Of a stretch of DNA of 64,000 bases, positions 17,470 to 26,309 are shown piece after piece. The position numbers were made by a program, and so were the translations under genes. Origin of the DNA: Bacillota bacterium (GTDB lineage Bacteria > Bacillota > Clostridia > Lachnospirales > Lachnospiraceae). The notes beneath the pieces are model-generated. The model worked only from the letters and a program-made list of their open reading frames with translations. It ran no database searches and was not told the origin of the DNA. The stretch's first letter is position 1. Each line of letters begins with the position of its first letter. The DNA lies in the NCBI GenBank assembly GCA_023442465.1, contig JAEZZQ010000015.1, forward strand, positions 62,001 through 126,000. The letters run 5' to 3'.

Positions 17470-19313
17470 TGAGCGAGAATAATTCAAAACCTCAAAGAGG
17501 GATGCACGGTCCCGGCGGCGGGATGATGCCAGGAGAAAAGGCGAAAGACTTTAAAGGAACTACCTGGAAGATTTTGCAGTATATGGGAGCCTATAAATAT
17601 GGATTGCTGGCAGTTATGATTTTCGCTATAGGAGGTACTGCATTCAATATTATAGGCCCTAAAATAACGAGTAAGGCAATAACGGAAATATTTAACGGTG
17701 TAATGGCAAAGGTTGCAGGAACGGGAGGAATCGATTTCGAGAAAATTGCCCGGATTTTGCTTTTGTTACTCGGTCTCTATGCGGTCAGTGCATTGCTGTC
17801 GTTTATACAGGGGCTGATCATGACGGGGATTTCCCAGAAGCTGAGTTATCGGTTCCGAAAAGAAATTTCCCAGAAAATTGACCGTATGCCCATGGAATAT
17901 TTCGAATCCAAGACAGTAGGAGAGGTATTATCGAGAATTACTAACGATGTGGATACCTTGGGACAGAGTTTGAACCAGAGCGTGACACAGCTCATTACCT
18001 CGGTAACGACGATTATAGGTATTCTCATTATGATGCTCAGCATCAGCCCGATTATGACGTTGATTGCTTTCGTCATTCTTCCGGTGTCGGGAGCGCTCAT
18101 CGGAGCAGTCGTAAAATTTTCGCAGAAATATTTTGTGGCGCAGCAGAAATACCTGGGTAAGATCAATGGGCAGGTGGAAGAAATATACAGCGGTCACAAT
18201 ATTGTGAAGGCCTTCAACCGGGAGGAACAGGCGCTGAAAGAGTTCAATGAAACTAATGCTGTTTTGTATCAGTCGGCTTGGAAATCCCAGTTCTTCTCCG
18301 GCATGATGCAGCCTATTATGAATTTCGTAGGAAATCTTGGATACGTAGCGGTGGCAGTGAGCGGAAGCTTGCTGGTAGTAAAGGGAACTATTGAAATCGG
18401 AGATATTCAGGCGTTCATACAATATGTAAGGAATTTCACACAGCCGATTACGCAGGTGGCGCAGGTATCTAACATGCTTCAATCTATGGCGGCGGCAGCG
18501 GAAAGAGTGTTTGAGTTCTTAGGAGAAGAAGAGGAAGAGCAGCAAAAGGGAAATATGGCAAGCCTTGAGAACGTAGAGGGCCGCGTAAGCTTTGAGCATG
18601 TACGCTTTGGCTATAAGCCGGATAAAATTATTATCCATGATTTCAGCAGCGAGATAAAATCGGGGCAGAAGGTGGCGATTGTTGGACCCACGGGAGCAGG
18701 CAAGACGACGATGGTTAAGCTTCTGATGCGCTTTTATGATGTGAACGGTGGAAAGATACGTGTAGATGGTCAGGATATAAAGGAAATTGAAAGAAGTGAG
18801 CTGAGAAAAGCCTTTGGCATGGTACTTCAGGATACGTGGCTGTTTAAAGGAACAATTATGGAGAATATCAGGTACGGCAGATTGGATGCTACGGACGAGG
18901 AGGTCATTGCGGCAGCGAAAGCAGCTCATGCCCATCATTTTATCCAGACTTTGCCCGGCGGTTATGACATGGAACTTAACGAGGAAGCCAGCAACGTATC
19001 GCAGGGACAAAAGCAGCTTCTTACGATTGCCAGAGCAATCCTTGCAAATAATAAAATTATGATTCTGGATGAGGCCACAAGTTCTGTGGATATGAGAACG
19101 GAGGCTCGAATCCAGAAAGCGATGAACAACCTGATGAAGGGGAGAACCAGCTTTGTTATCGCTCACCGCTTATCGACGATACGAGATGCGGATGTGATAT
19201 TGGTAATGAAGGACGGCGATATCATCGAGCAGGGTAACCACGAGGAGCTATTGGAAAAGAACGGCTTCTATTCGGAATTGTATAAATCTCAGTTCGAGGA
19301 GATAACGGCATAG
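17469..19313 (+). CDS. ABC exporter half-transporter, catalytically canonical partner
   Basis: 614 residues with a Gly/Met/Pro-rich N-terminus (GMHGPGGGMMPG), six membrane helices and an ATPase domain (~375-614). Walker A is GPTGAGKTT, Walker B has the normal catalytic Glu (ILDEATSSVD), and the signature is NVSQGQKQ. Together with the upstream subunit, whose Walker B has Asp, it makes the typical asymmetric heterodimer with one working ATP site. The start codon overlaps the previous stop by one base, so the two are coupled. The operon ends at the strong hairpin at 19321. Confidence 0.92.
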   Translation: MSENNSKPQRGMHGPGGGMMPGEKAKDFKGTTWKILQYMGAYKYGLLAVMIFAIGGTAFNIIGPKITSKAITEIFNGVMAKVAGTGGIDFEKIARILLLLLGLYAVSALLSFIQGLIMTGISQKLSYRFRKEISQKIDRMPMEYFESKTVGEVLSRITNDVDTLGQSLNQSVTQLITSVTTIIGILIMMLSISPIMTLIAFVILPVSGALIGAVVKFSQKYFVAQQKYLGKINGQVEEIYSGHNIVKAFNREEQALKEFNETNAVLYQSAWKSQFFSGMMQPIMNFVGNLGYVAVAVSGSLLVVKGTIEIGDIQAFIQYVRNFTQPITQVAQVSNMLQSMAAAAERVFEFLGEEEEEQQKGNMASLENVEGRVSFEHVRFGYKPDKIIIHDFSSEIKSGQKVAIVGPTGAGKTTMVKLLMRFYDVNGGKIRVDGQDIKEIERSELRKAFGMVLQDTWLFKGTIMENIRYGRLDATDEEVIAAAKAAHAHHFIQTLPGGYDMELNEEASNVSQGQKQLLTIARAILANNKIMILDEATSSVDMRTEARIQKAMNNLMKGRTSFVIAHRLSTIRDADVILVMKDGDIIEQGNHEELLEKNGFYSELYKSQFEEITA

Positions 19314-19320
19314 CAGAGGA

Positions 19321-19353
19321 AACGGATGGTTAGAGGATAACCATCCGTTTTTC
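19321..19353. terminator. Bidirectional terminator between the ABC operon and tmcAL
   Basis: The perfect stem AACGGATGGTTA/TAACCATCCGTT, with loop GAGGA, is followed by TTTTTC on the + strand. The stem contains the stop codon and last codons of tmcAL on the - strand, so tmcAL translation would run into the hairpin. Confidence 0.85.
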
Positions 19354-20583
19354 ATATTCGTTTACAAAGGCGGCGCCGAATTTATCGGAAGCTGCCGAAT
19401 CGTAAATATGGGATGCCTGAATGTCTTTCTGCAGCATGGCAAGACCGGGTTCGGTAAGCGAGGCGGCAGCATCAGCCAGCTTGGAAATGAGAGGAATGGA
19501 GGAGCAGATTTTCATTTCGTGCAAAAGCCCCGCAGCATCCTTTTTTAAGCCCAGGATTCGGGCATAATGAATATAGTCGGTTTCGACATAATGGGCAAAA
19601 TCATCCTTTTTCATATCCAGAAGGATATGGAGAAGGCAGCGGCTTATACGGGAATAGGTCATGTCCTTTGATTTTAAAAGTTCGCAGAATTGTTCGAAGC
19701 ATTCAAATCGATAGAGATTCTTTTTTATTTTATCCGATAAATCGGGAAGCACGTCTACGTACTGCGTATATCCCTCGTTTTCCTCCAAAAGAAGCTTATA
19801 TTTTAATAAAAGTGAAAAATCATCGCTCTTTATGGGAAAACTTTTCAGATAAGAAGCGCGTAACAGCTCGTATACCGATTCCGGGACATGTTCTCTGATG
19901 CGGGAAATCCCGCCCTCATTGTCGATGGACTGACGGATGGCGGAAGCGGAGCTTTTAGGAGGAGAGTCCTCAAGTATGCCTGTCAGGAGCATATCATCGT
20001 GATAGGCGGCCCCTTCTCTTCGGATGGTATAAGGCTGAATGGAACTTGTACGTTTACCTATGGCTTTTATATATTCGATGCCGAGGATATTGTTGGGTGA
20101 GATAATCGCTTCGGCGCAGACAGGATCCGGAAGGCAGGCAGTAAGAGCAGTGCTTCGCGCCTTAGGAAAGGAAAGTCCTTTTTTAAGATTCTCTTGTAAT
20201 ATACTCCGGTAAAGGGCAGGCTCCGCCAATAGGATAGAGGCAACTTCGGAAAGGACATAAATGTCTGCGCATTCGCTTCCGAAGCATAGGGAATCCACAA
20301 CACCCAGCTTATCCAGAAGAGTAACGGCACCCATAGCGAAATATTCGGCGCTTCCGGCGGCATAAAAAAGCGGAAGCTCCAAAACCAGGTCTGCGCCGTT
20401 TTCCAGGGCCATTTTTGTCCGGGTATATTTATCGATAACGGCAGGAACGCCGCGCTGTGTATAATCTCCGCTTATAACGGCCACGAGAAAATCACAGCCT
20501 GTCAGTTCCCTTGTTTTTTCTATATGATATTTGTGACCGTTGTGAAACGGATTATATTCTACAATGATGCCAGCAGTCTTCAT
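19330..20583 (-). CDS. tmcAL: tRNA(Met) cytidine acetate ligase (nucleotidyltransferase family)
   Basis: 417 residues on the reverse strand, ATG after AAGGAG. The N-terminus GIIVEYNPFHNGHKYHI is the nucleotidyltransferase HxGH-type ATP site (PFHNGH) of the TmcAL/YlbM family, and the length fits. In Bacillus this enzyme forms N4-acetylcytidine at the wobble base of elongator tRNA-Met using acetate and ATP. Lying beside pta-ackA, which controls acetate and acetyl phosphate, is suggestive but may be only conserved order. Its last codons lie within the shared terminator. Confidence 0.9.
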   Translation of the reverse strand: MKTAGIIVEYNPFHNGHKYHIEKTRELTGCDFLVAVISGDYTQRGVPAVIDKYTRTKMALENGADLVLELPLFYAAGSAEYFAMGAVTLLDKLGVVDSLCFGSECADIYVLSEVASILLAEPALYRSILQENLKKGLSFPKARSTALTACLPDPVCAEAIISPNNILGIEYIKAIGKRTSSIQPYTIRREGAAYHDDMLLTGILEDSPPKSSASAIRQSIDNEGGISRIREHVPESVYELLRASYLKSFPIKSDDFSLLLKYKLLLEENEGYTQYVDVLPDLSDKIKKNLYRFECFEQFCELLKSKDMTYSRISRCLLHILLDMKKDDFAHYVETDYIHYARILGLKKDAAGLLHEMKICSSIPLISKLADAAASLTEPGLAMLQKDIQASHIYDSAASDKFGAAFVNEYEKRMVIL

Positions 20584-20609
20584 ATCGGCTCCTTAAAAAT
20601 TTATAGATT

Positions 20610-20647
20610 TATTTATAAATAGTATCATGAATTGCCAATCAGTTCAA
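20610..20647 (-). promoter_or_regulatory. tmcAL promoter region
   Basis: Two overlapping candidates on the - strand have 17-bp spacing: TTGAAC (20642-20647) with TACTAT (20619-20624), and TTGGCA (20633-20638) with TAAATA (20610-20615). I cannot choose between them. Confidence 0.45.
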
Positions 20648-20706
20648 TGGAAAGGCTTTGTACTCAATTTAGCACAATATTTGCAAGGTTTCGGGCAATT
20701 TTCTGC

Positions 20707-20735
20707 TTGTATGGATTATATAAATCTTGTATAAT
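20707..20735 (+). promoter_or_regulatory. pta promoter
   Basis: TTGTAT (20707-20712), a 17-bp spacer, and a consensus TATAAT (20730-20735), 75 bp before the pta start and divergent from tmcAL. Confidence 0.65.
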
Positions 20736-20809
20736 TTTTTGGTATACAAGATTAAATGATAATGGGGGAATTTGTTTTTATTACGTTACTCGAAAGGAGA
20801 AATAGGATT

Positions 20810-21811
20810 ATGGCCTATATTGACATTATTAAAGAAAAAGCGAGAAGCGACAGAAAGACGATCGTCCTGCCGGAGACTACGGATAAAAGGACCTTGATAG
20901 CCGCATCTCATATTATCTCTGAGGGAATTGCGAATATCATTATGATAGGTGACGAAGAGAAGATTATGGACGGTGCCGGCTGGCTGGAGGTAGAGCTTGG
21001 AGGTGCCAAGATCGTGAATCCGGAAAAGACGCCGAAACTGGAAGAGTATATAGAGATGCTGTATGAACTGAGAAAGTCCAAAGGAATGACGATGGAGAAG
21101 GCGAGAGAGCTTATTCTGAAGGATTATCTGACCTTTGGAGTCATGATGGTAAAAGCTAACGATGCAGACGGCATGGTCGCTGGTGCATGTCATGCCACCG
21201 CGGATACTTTGCGTCCCGCATTACAGATATTGAAAACGGCACCGGGAGTGAAGCTCGTATCGGGCTTCTTCATTCTGGATGTACCGGATTGTGAATACGG
21301 AGATAACGGAACCTTCCTTTTTGCCGATTGCGGACTCAATCAGGACCCTACGTCGGAGGAGCTTGCCGCGATTGCGGATTCCAGCGCTACGAGCTTCAGG
21401 CAGCTTGTGGGAGCGGAGCCGGTGATCGCTATGCTGTCCCATTCTACAAAGGGAAGTGCAAAGCATCCTCTGGTGGATAAGGTCGAAGAGGCTACGAGAA
21501 TTGCCAGAGAAAAATATCCGAGCCTCCTATTGGACGGCGAATTGCAGACGGATGCCGCATTGGTGCCTCAGGTAGCGAAATCGAAAGCACCGGGAAGTCC
21601 GGTGGCAGGGAAGGCCAACGTCCTTATTTTCCCCAATCTGGACAGTGGAAATATCGGCTATAAGCTGGTGCAGAGGTTGGCAAAGGCGGAAGCCTACGGA
21701 CCGATGCTTCAGGGAATCTCAAGGCCGGTAAACGATCTGTCCCGCGGATGCTCGTGGCAGGACATCGTGGGCGTTGTGGCGCTTACAGCAGTTCAGGCTC
21801 AGCTCGCATAG
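20810..21811 (+). CDS. pta: Phosphate acetyltransferase
   Basis: 333 residues; ATG at 20810 follows AAAGGAGAAATAGG and gives the normal start MAYIDIIKEKA, while an upstream in-frame ATG at 20756 would add an unlikely 18 residues. This is the short, single-domain form of Pta. Motifs include the phosphate-binding region (MLSHSTKGSAKHP) and LIFPNLDSGNIGYK near the C-terminus. It converts acetyl-CoA and phosphate to acetyl phosphate, the first step of substrate-level ATP production by acetate formation. The ackA gene follows about 110 bp later. Confidence 0.95.
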   Translation: MAYIDIIKEKARSDRKTIVLPETTDKRTLIAASHIISEGIANIIMIGDEEKIMDGAGWLEVELGGAKIVNPEKTPKLEEYIEMLYELRKSKGMTMEKARELILKDYLTFGVMMVKANDADGMVAGACHATADTLRPALQILKTAPGVKLVSGFFILDVPDCEYGDNGTFLFADCGLNQDPTSEELAAIADSSATSFRQLVGAEPVIAMLSHSTKGSAKHPLVDKVEEATRIAREKYPSLLLDGELQTDAALVPQVAKSKAPGSPVAGKANVLIFPNLDSGNIGYKLVQRLAKAEAYGPMLQGISRPVNDLSRGCSWQDIVGVVALTAVQAQLA

Positions 21812-21924
21812 TTTAGTGATCAATTTAAATAAAAGATAAAATCTCAGGAGATATAAGGTTGAATAAAAATGCGTATTCAACTATTGGTTTGAGTGCGCGT
21901 CGCAACGCGCAGATGGGTATGAAA

Positions 21925-23121
21925 ATGAATATATTAGTAATAAACTGCGGCAGTTCTTCTCTTAAGTTTCAGTTAATAAACGCCGTGGATGAAAAGTTGA
22001 TTGCAAAGGGACTTTGTGAAAGAATAGGAATCGAAGGAAGTCAGTTAGTGTATGCTCCTACCGGAGGAGAGAAAATAACAACGGTAACTCCGATGAAGGA
22101 CCATACGCAGGCGATAGAGCTTGTGCTGAATGCCTTGACGGACGAGAAGACAGGTGTTGTAAAAAGCCTTCAGGAAATCAGCGCGGTAGGGCATCGTATC
22201 GTTCACGGCGGTGAGAAGTTCGCCGCTTCTACGCTCATCACCGATGAGGTAATAGAGGCGATCAAAGAGTGCAATGAGCTTGCTCCTTTGCACAATCCGG
22301 CGAATCTTGTGGGTATTGACGCATGCAGGGAGCTTATGCCGTCGACACCTATGGTAGCGGTTTTCGACACCGCTTTCCATCAGACGATGCCGGAGGAGGC
22401 GTACATGTACGCGATTCCTTATGAATATTATCAGAAATACAAGGTGAGAAGATACGGCTTTCATGGTACCAGCCATTCCTATGTATCTCACAGGGCGGCA
22501 GATATTTTAGGAAAAAGCTATGAGGATTTGAAGATTATCGTATGTCATTTGGGAAACGGAGCCAGTGTATCGGCAGTGAAGAACGGAAAATGTGTGGATA
22601 CTTCCATGGGACTTACACCGCTTGAGGGCTTGATCATGGGGACCCGCTGCGGCGATATCGACCCTGCGATCATTGAATTCATCGCTCATAAAGAAGAAAA
22701 AAATATCGACCGGATTATGGATATTCTCAATAAGGAGTCCGGAGTGTTAGGACTTTCCGGCGGATTATCCTCCGATTTCAGAGACTTGGTAGCAGGCTAT
22801 GAAAAGGGTGACGCAGCTTCCGTGCGCACGATGAAGGCTTTTGCCTACAGAGTAGCCAAATATATCGGTGCTTATACGGCGGCGATGAACGGCGTGGATG
22901 CTATTTGTTTCACGGCAGGATTTGGAGAGAACAGCGGATTTATCCGAGGTCTCGTTTGCGACTATCTGGGTTTCCTGGGAGTTACCTTGGACGAGCAGGC
23001 GAATAAGGCGCAAGGGGAAGAAACCGTGGTTTCTACGGCGGATTCCAGAACAAAGATACTCGCCATTCCTACCAATGAAGAGCTGGCAATAGCGAGAGAG
23101 ACGTTTGCACTGGTAAAATAA
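21925..23121 (+). CDS. ackA: Acetate kinase
   Basis: 398 residues from ATG at 21925, which gives the standard N-terminus MNILVINCGSSSLKFQ. Catalytic and ATP motifs are present (AVFDTAFHQTMP, RYGFHGTSHSY, HLGNGAS). It turns acetyl phosphate and ADP into acetate and ATP. The start is uncertain: the only strong SD (AGGAG, 21846-21850) serves an in-frame TTG at 21859, which would add 22 residues including a hairpin-forming GCGCGTcgcaACGCGC. No good SD precedes 21925. A 133-bp mobile element begins immediately after the stop codon. Confidence 0.93.
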   Translation: MNILVINCGSSSLKFQLINAVDEKLIAKGLCERIGIEGSQLVYAPTGGEKITTVTPMKDHTQAIELVLNALTDEKTGVVKSLQEISAVGHRIVHGGEKFAASTLITDEVIEAIKECNELAPLHNPANLVGIDACRELMPSTPMVAVFDTAFHQTMPEEAYMYAIPYEYYQKYKVRRYGFHGTSHSYVSHRAADILGKSYEDLKIIVCHLGNGASVSAVKNGKCVDTSMGLTPLEGLIMGTRCGDIDPAIIEFIAHKEEKNIDRIMDILNKESGVLGLSGGLSSDFRDLVAGYEKGDAASVRTMKAFAYRVAKYIGAYTAAMNGVDAICFTAGFGENSGFIRGLVCDYLGFLGVTLDEQANKAQGEETVVSTADSRTKILAIPTNEELAIARETFALVK

Positions 23122-23254
23122 GTTACTGTTCACTCCGTTCACAGTAACTCATTATTTCTGGATTTAAATTAGCTATGCGAAGCAGAAATAATCTCCTGAA
23201 TCACGTTCTTACGTAGCTTAACAGCAAGTGTTAAGCTACTGTGTGAACAGTAAC
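23122..23254 (-). mobile_element. 133-bp MITE-like element, copy 1 (reverse orientation)
   Basis: A full copy lying opposite to the others, with termini GTTACTGTTCAC and GTGAACAGTAAC. Inside are the two inverted-repeat arms common to the family (AGCTTAACA/TGTTAAGCT; AATTATTTCTGC-like). The flanks TAAAATAA (23114-23121) and AAAAATAA (23255-23262) match at 7 of 8 bases, a decayed 8-bp target duplication. The left flank includes the ackA stop codon, so the element landed directly at the gene end. Confidence 0.85.
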
Positions 23255-23265
23255 AAAAATAACTA

Positions 23266-23294
23266 TTGACAAAAAACTATCCGATATGTATAAT
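23266..23294 (+). promoter_or_regulatory. yceD-rpmF promoter
   Basis: Perfect consensus: TTGACA (23266-23271), a 17-bp spacer and TATAAT (23289-23294). It starts 11 bp after the mobile element. A strong housekeeping promoter fits a ribosomal protein operon. Confidence 0.88.
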
Positions 23295-23335
23295 TGACAA
23301 AGTGTGAAAATGATTATTTTCATAAGGAGTCAGCT

Positions 23336-23860
23336 ATGTTAATGAACCTAACTGATGTTTTAACATCCGAAGGAAAAGTGGTGGAGAAGCAGGTGGACGT
23401 GGATATAGCGGAGCTGAATTGCCGTTTAGGCGATTTTCCCGTAATCCAGAAGACACCCTTGACACTTACTTTAACTAATCTTGGAACGAACAAAGCGTCT
23501 ATTGAGGGGAAGATGGAACTCACATTTGCCATGAGCTGTGACAGATGTCTGAAGTCTGTCAATCAGAAGGTGACACTCGACTTTATGCGGACGGTGGAAG
23601 GACCGGACGATTATAAAGAAGACGCGCAGGACGATGAGCAGAATTTCATGGAAGGTTACCAGCTTAATGTAGACGGCTTAATTAAAAATGAGTGTTTTAT
23701 GGACTTGCCGATGAAGGTCTTGTGCAAGCCGGATTGCAAAGGAATTTGCATGAAGTGCGGAAAAGACCTGAATGTGGAAGCGTGCGATTGTGATACATTT
23801 GTACCTGATCCGAGAATGGCAAGGATAAAAGATATCTTTGATGCAAATAAGGAGGTGTAA
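23336..23860 (+). CDS. yceD: YceD family (DUF177) protein
   Basis: 174 residues; ATG at 23336 follows AAGGAG, and an upstream in-frame start at 23294 falls inside the promoter. It has the family's paired cysteines (CDRCLK, and CKGICMKCGKDLN near the C-terminus), which likely bind metal. YceD is nearly always encoded just before rpmF and is linked to 23S rRNA/large-subunit biogenesis in bacteria and chloroplasts. Here it precedes rpmF by 2 bp, consistent with that role. Confidence 0.88.
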   Translation: MLMNLTDVLTSEGKVVEKQVDVDIAELNCRLGDFPVIQKTPLTLTLTNLGTNKASIEGKMELTFAMSCDRCLKSVNQKVTLDFMRTVEGPDDYKEDAQDDEQNFMEGYQLNVDGLIKNECFMDLPMKVLCKPDCKGICMKCGKDLNVEACDCDTFVPDPRMARIKDIFDANKEV

Positions 23861-23862
23861 CA

Positions 23863-24042
23863 ATGTCTATTTGTCCCAAGAATAAATCTTCCAAAGGTAG
23901 AAGAGATAAGAGAAGAGCGAACTGGAAAATGAGCGCTCCTACATTGGTTAAATGCAGCAAATGCGGTGCTCTTATGATGCCCCACAGAGTATGCAAGAAA
24001 TGTGGCTCTTACAACAAAAAAGAAATTATCGCAGTAGATTAA
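23863..24042 (+). CDS. rpmF: 50S ribosomal protein L32
   Basis: 59 residues, MSICPKNKSSKGRRDKRRAN at the start, with ATG after AAGGAGGTGTAACA. Two CxxC pairs (KCSKCGAL and VCKKCGS) show the zinc-binding form of L32. It is a small structural protein of the large ribosomal subunit near the peptidyl transferase region. It follows yceD by 2 bp and is followed by a terminator. Confidence 0.96.
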   Translation: MSICPKNKSSKGRRDKRRANWKMSAPTLVKCSKCGALMMPHRVCKKCGSYNKKEIIAVD

Positions 24043-24056
24043 TGATTGAAAAGCTG

Positions 24057-24089
24057 AGGTTTTCCTAATAAATTAGGAAGACCTTTTTT
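24057..24089 (+). terminator. Terminator after rpmF
   Basis: AGGTTTTCCTAAT pairs with ATTAGGAAGACCT (two mismatches) around a 2-nt AA loop, followed by TTTTTT. Confidence 0.8.
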
Positions 24090-24221
24090 CATGCAATAGG
24101 AATTGACTACAGGAGTGTTCGAAGCATACTTTTGTTCATAACAGGAAAGTGCTCCTATTACATGAAAATGGATGCACAGCTATGCGCGCGGAACAAAAAT
24201 TTTTTGTGTATGAAAAACAAC

Positions 24222-24250
24222 TTGATTTTTATATATGGGTTTAGTATATT
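24222..24250 (+). promoter_or_regulatory. plsX promoter
   Basis: TTGATT (24222-24227), a 17-bp spacer and TATATT (24245-24250), 26 bp before the plsX start. Confidence 0.65.
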
Positions 24251-24275
24251 AAAGAAAGATATTAGGAGGTTGCAT

Positions 24276-25289
24276 ATGTCAGAGTTAGTGAAAGTTGCTG
24301 TCGATGCGATGGGCGGAGACAATGCACCGGAAGAAATCGTAAAGGGTGCGGTTGAAGCGGTAAAGGAGAGCAGTAAAGTTAAGGTCTATCTGGTAGGAAT
24401 TGAGGATAGGATCAAAGATGAACTGAAAAAGTACACTTATCCTTCGCAGCAGGTGGAAATTGTAAATGCGACGGAAGTTATCGAGACGGCAGAGCCTCCG
24501 GTCATGGCAATTCGCAAGAAGAAGGATTCCTCCATTGTGAAAGCTCTTCAGTTGGTAAAGGAAGGAACCTGCGATGCATATATATCTGCAGGGAGTACCG
24601 GTGCGACGCTAGTCGGAGGACAGGTCATCGTAGGACGGTTAAGCGGGGTGGAGAGACCGCCCTTGGCACCTCTTATACCGACGGAAAAGGGAGCGGCACT
24701 TTTGATCGACTGCGGAGCCAATGTGGATGCCAGGTCCTCCCATCTTGTACAGTTTGCGAAAATGGGAAGCGTATATATGGAAAGCATTATGGGAATTAAG
24801 AATCCCAAAGTTGCAATTGTTAATATCGGGGCCGAGGAGGATAAAGGAAACGCTCTTGTAAAAGAAACCTTTCCTCTGTTAAGGAATTGTCCGGACATCA
24901 ATTTTATCGGAAGCATCGAAGCGAGAGATATTCCGGCAGGCTATGCGGACGTCATCATCTGCGAGGCATTCGTAGGAAATGTGATTTTGAAATTATACGA
25001 AGGAGTGGGCGGAACGCTCATTAAGAAGGTCAAAGCCGGAATGATGACTTCCCTCCGTAGTAAAATAGGTGCATTGTTAGTAAAGCCTGCCTTAAAGGAG
25101 ACTTTAAAGACTTTCGACTTGGAGCAATACGGCGGTGCGCCGCTTTTGGGGCTCAAGGGACTGGTAGTAAAGACACATGGCAGTTCGAAAGCAGTCGAAA
25201 TCAAAAATTCTGTTCTCCAATGTATCACATTTAGCGAGCAGAAGATTAATGATAAAATAAAAGAAAAAATTACTCTTGAGAATGAATAA
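24276..25289 (+). CDS. plsX: Phosphate acyltransferase PlsX
   Basis: 337 residues; ATG at 24276 follows AGGAGG and gives the typical start VKVAVDAMGGDNAPEE, while the longer open frame upstream covers the promoter. PlsX converts acyl-ACP to acyl phosphate, the donor for PlsY in phosphatidic acid synthesis. It is a peripheral membrane enzyme. Its substrate carrier AcpP is encoded next, and its partner PlsY is at 59691 in this window. Confidence 0.95.
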   Translation: MSELVKVAVDAMGGDNAPEEIVKGAVEAVKESSKVKVYLVGIEDRIKDELKKYTYPSQQVEIVNATEVIETAEPPVMAIRKKKDSSIVKALQLVKEGTCDAYISAGSTGATLVGGQVIVGRLSGVERPPLAPLIPTEKGAALLIDCGANVDARSSHLVQFAKMGSVYMESIMGIKNPKVAIVNIGAEEDKGNALVKETFPLLRNCPDINFIGSIEARDIPAGYADVIICEAFVGNVILKLYEGVGGTLIKKVKAGMMTSLRSKIGALLVKPALKETLKTFDLEQYGGAPLLGLKGLVVKTHGSSKAVEIKNSVLQCITFSEQKINDKIKEKITLENE

Positions 25290-25304
25290 GAAAGGGCTAT
25301 TATC

Positions 25305-25535
25305 ATGGAATTTGAAAAATTAAAAAAAGTTATTGCCGAGGTGCTCAACGTTGACCCGGAGGAAATTACGCTGGAAACTACTTTTGCGGATGATTTAGGG
25401 GCTGATTCCTTGGATGTATTTCAAATTGTTATGGGAATTGAGGAAGAATTTGATATCGAGATTCCTGCGGAAGAGGCTGAAAAGATTAGTACGGTTGAAG
25501 AGGCGGTTGAGTTAATCAAAAGCGCTATGAATTAG
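25305..25535 (+). CDS. acpP: Acyl carrier protein
   Basis: 76 residues, highly acidic, with the phosphopantetheine attachment site Ser35 in GADSLD. It carries growing acyl chains in fatty acid synthesis and supplies acyl-ACP to PlsX. It lies 15 bp after plsX in a conserved order and is followed by a hairpin terminator before rnc. Confidence 0.97.
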   Translation: MEFEKLKKVIAEVLNVDPEEITLETTFADDLGADSLDVFQIVMGIEEEFDIEIPAEEAEKISTVEEAVELIKSAMN

Positions 25536-25552
25536 TAACTATGTAGAGTATC

Positions 25553-25578
25553 GAAAGCCCTATATCAAGGGCTTTTTC
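25553..25578 (+). terminator. Terminator between acpP and rnc
   Basis: GAAAGCCCT-atatca-AGGGCTTTTTC: a perfect 9-bp stem followed by a T-run. As no clear promoter is seen before rnc, partial read-through would set rnc-smc-ftsY at a lower level than acpP. Confidence 0.8.
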
Positions 25579-25598
25579 GATGTTTATGGGGGAATGTG

Positions 25599-26288
25599 AT
25601 GTTAACGGAAAATGATTTGAATGAGTTGGAAGGAAAAATAGAGTATTGTTTTAAGGATAAGGAGTTGTTAAAACAGGCACTTACCCATAGTTCCTTTGCC
25701 AACGAACAGAAGATCAAAAGAGCGAAGGACTATGAACGTCTTGAATTTTTGGGTGATGCGGTGCTTGAGCTGGTAACCAGCGATTTTTTGTATCAAAGGC
25801 ATCCTAAAATGCCGGAAGGGCAGCTTACGAAAAAGCGTTCTGCGCTTGTATGCGGGCCGGCGTTGGCCTTTTGTGCGGCTGATATTGAAATCGGCAGCTA
25901 CATACAGCTTGGCAGAGGAGAAGAATCCACAGGAGGCAGAGGACGCGATTCCATTACTGCAGATGTTATGGAGGCTATTATCGGCGCCATATATTTGGAT
26001 GGAGGATATGAAGCATCCAGCATTTTCATCCACCGTTTTATATTGTCTGATTTGGAAAATAAAGAACTATTTTATGACAGCAAGACGTTGCTTCAGGAGG
26101 AAGTGCAAAAGGACAGCAAGGGAACGCTGCGATATGAGCTCGTCAGCGAGACAGGGCCGGACCACAACAAGAGATTCGTCATTGAAGCGAGGGTGAACGG
26201 AAAAATTTTGGGAAGAGGTGTCGGTAAAACGAAAAAGGCGGCAGAACAGCAGGCGGCTTATGAAGCCCTTCTGGCATGCAAAGCCTAA
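25599..26288 (+). CDS. rnc: Ribonuclease III
   Basis: 229 residues; ATG at 25599 follows GGGGGAA, and a GTG one codon earlier is possible. The nuclease signature ERLEFLGDAVLE is intact (acidic residues binding Mg2+), and the C-terminal double-stranded-RNA-binding domain ends in VGKTKKAAEQQAA. RNase III cuts double-stranded RNA, including rRNA precursors. Its position before smc and ftsY is conserved in Firmicutes. Confidence 0.96.
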   Translation: MLTENDLNELEGKIEYCFKDKELLKQALTHSSFANEQKIKRAKDYERLEFLGDAVLELVTSDFLYQRHPKMPEGQLTKKRSALVCGPALAFCAADIEIGSYIQLGRGEESTGGRGRDSITADVMEAIIGAIYLDGGYEASSIFIHRFILSDLENKELFYDSKTLLQEEVQKDSKGTLRYELVSETGPDHNKRFVIEARVNGKILGRGVGKTKKAAEQQAAYEALLACKA

Positions 26289-26309
26289 AAAGGGGTAATG
26301 GGAGTAACT

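Noticed and set aside
18519..19166. 215-codon antisense frame within the ABC exporter gene
   Set aside because: A shadow of a strongly conserved ATPase domain on the opposite strand.
24132..24275. 48-codon upstream extension of plsX
   Set aside because: It spans the promoter, and the ATG at 24276 has a perfect AGGAGG and the conserved N-terminus.
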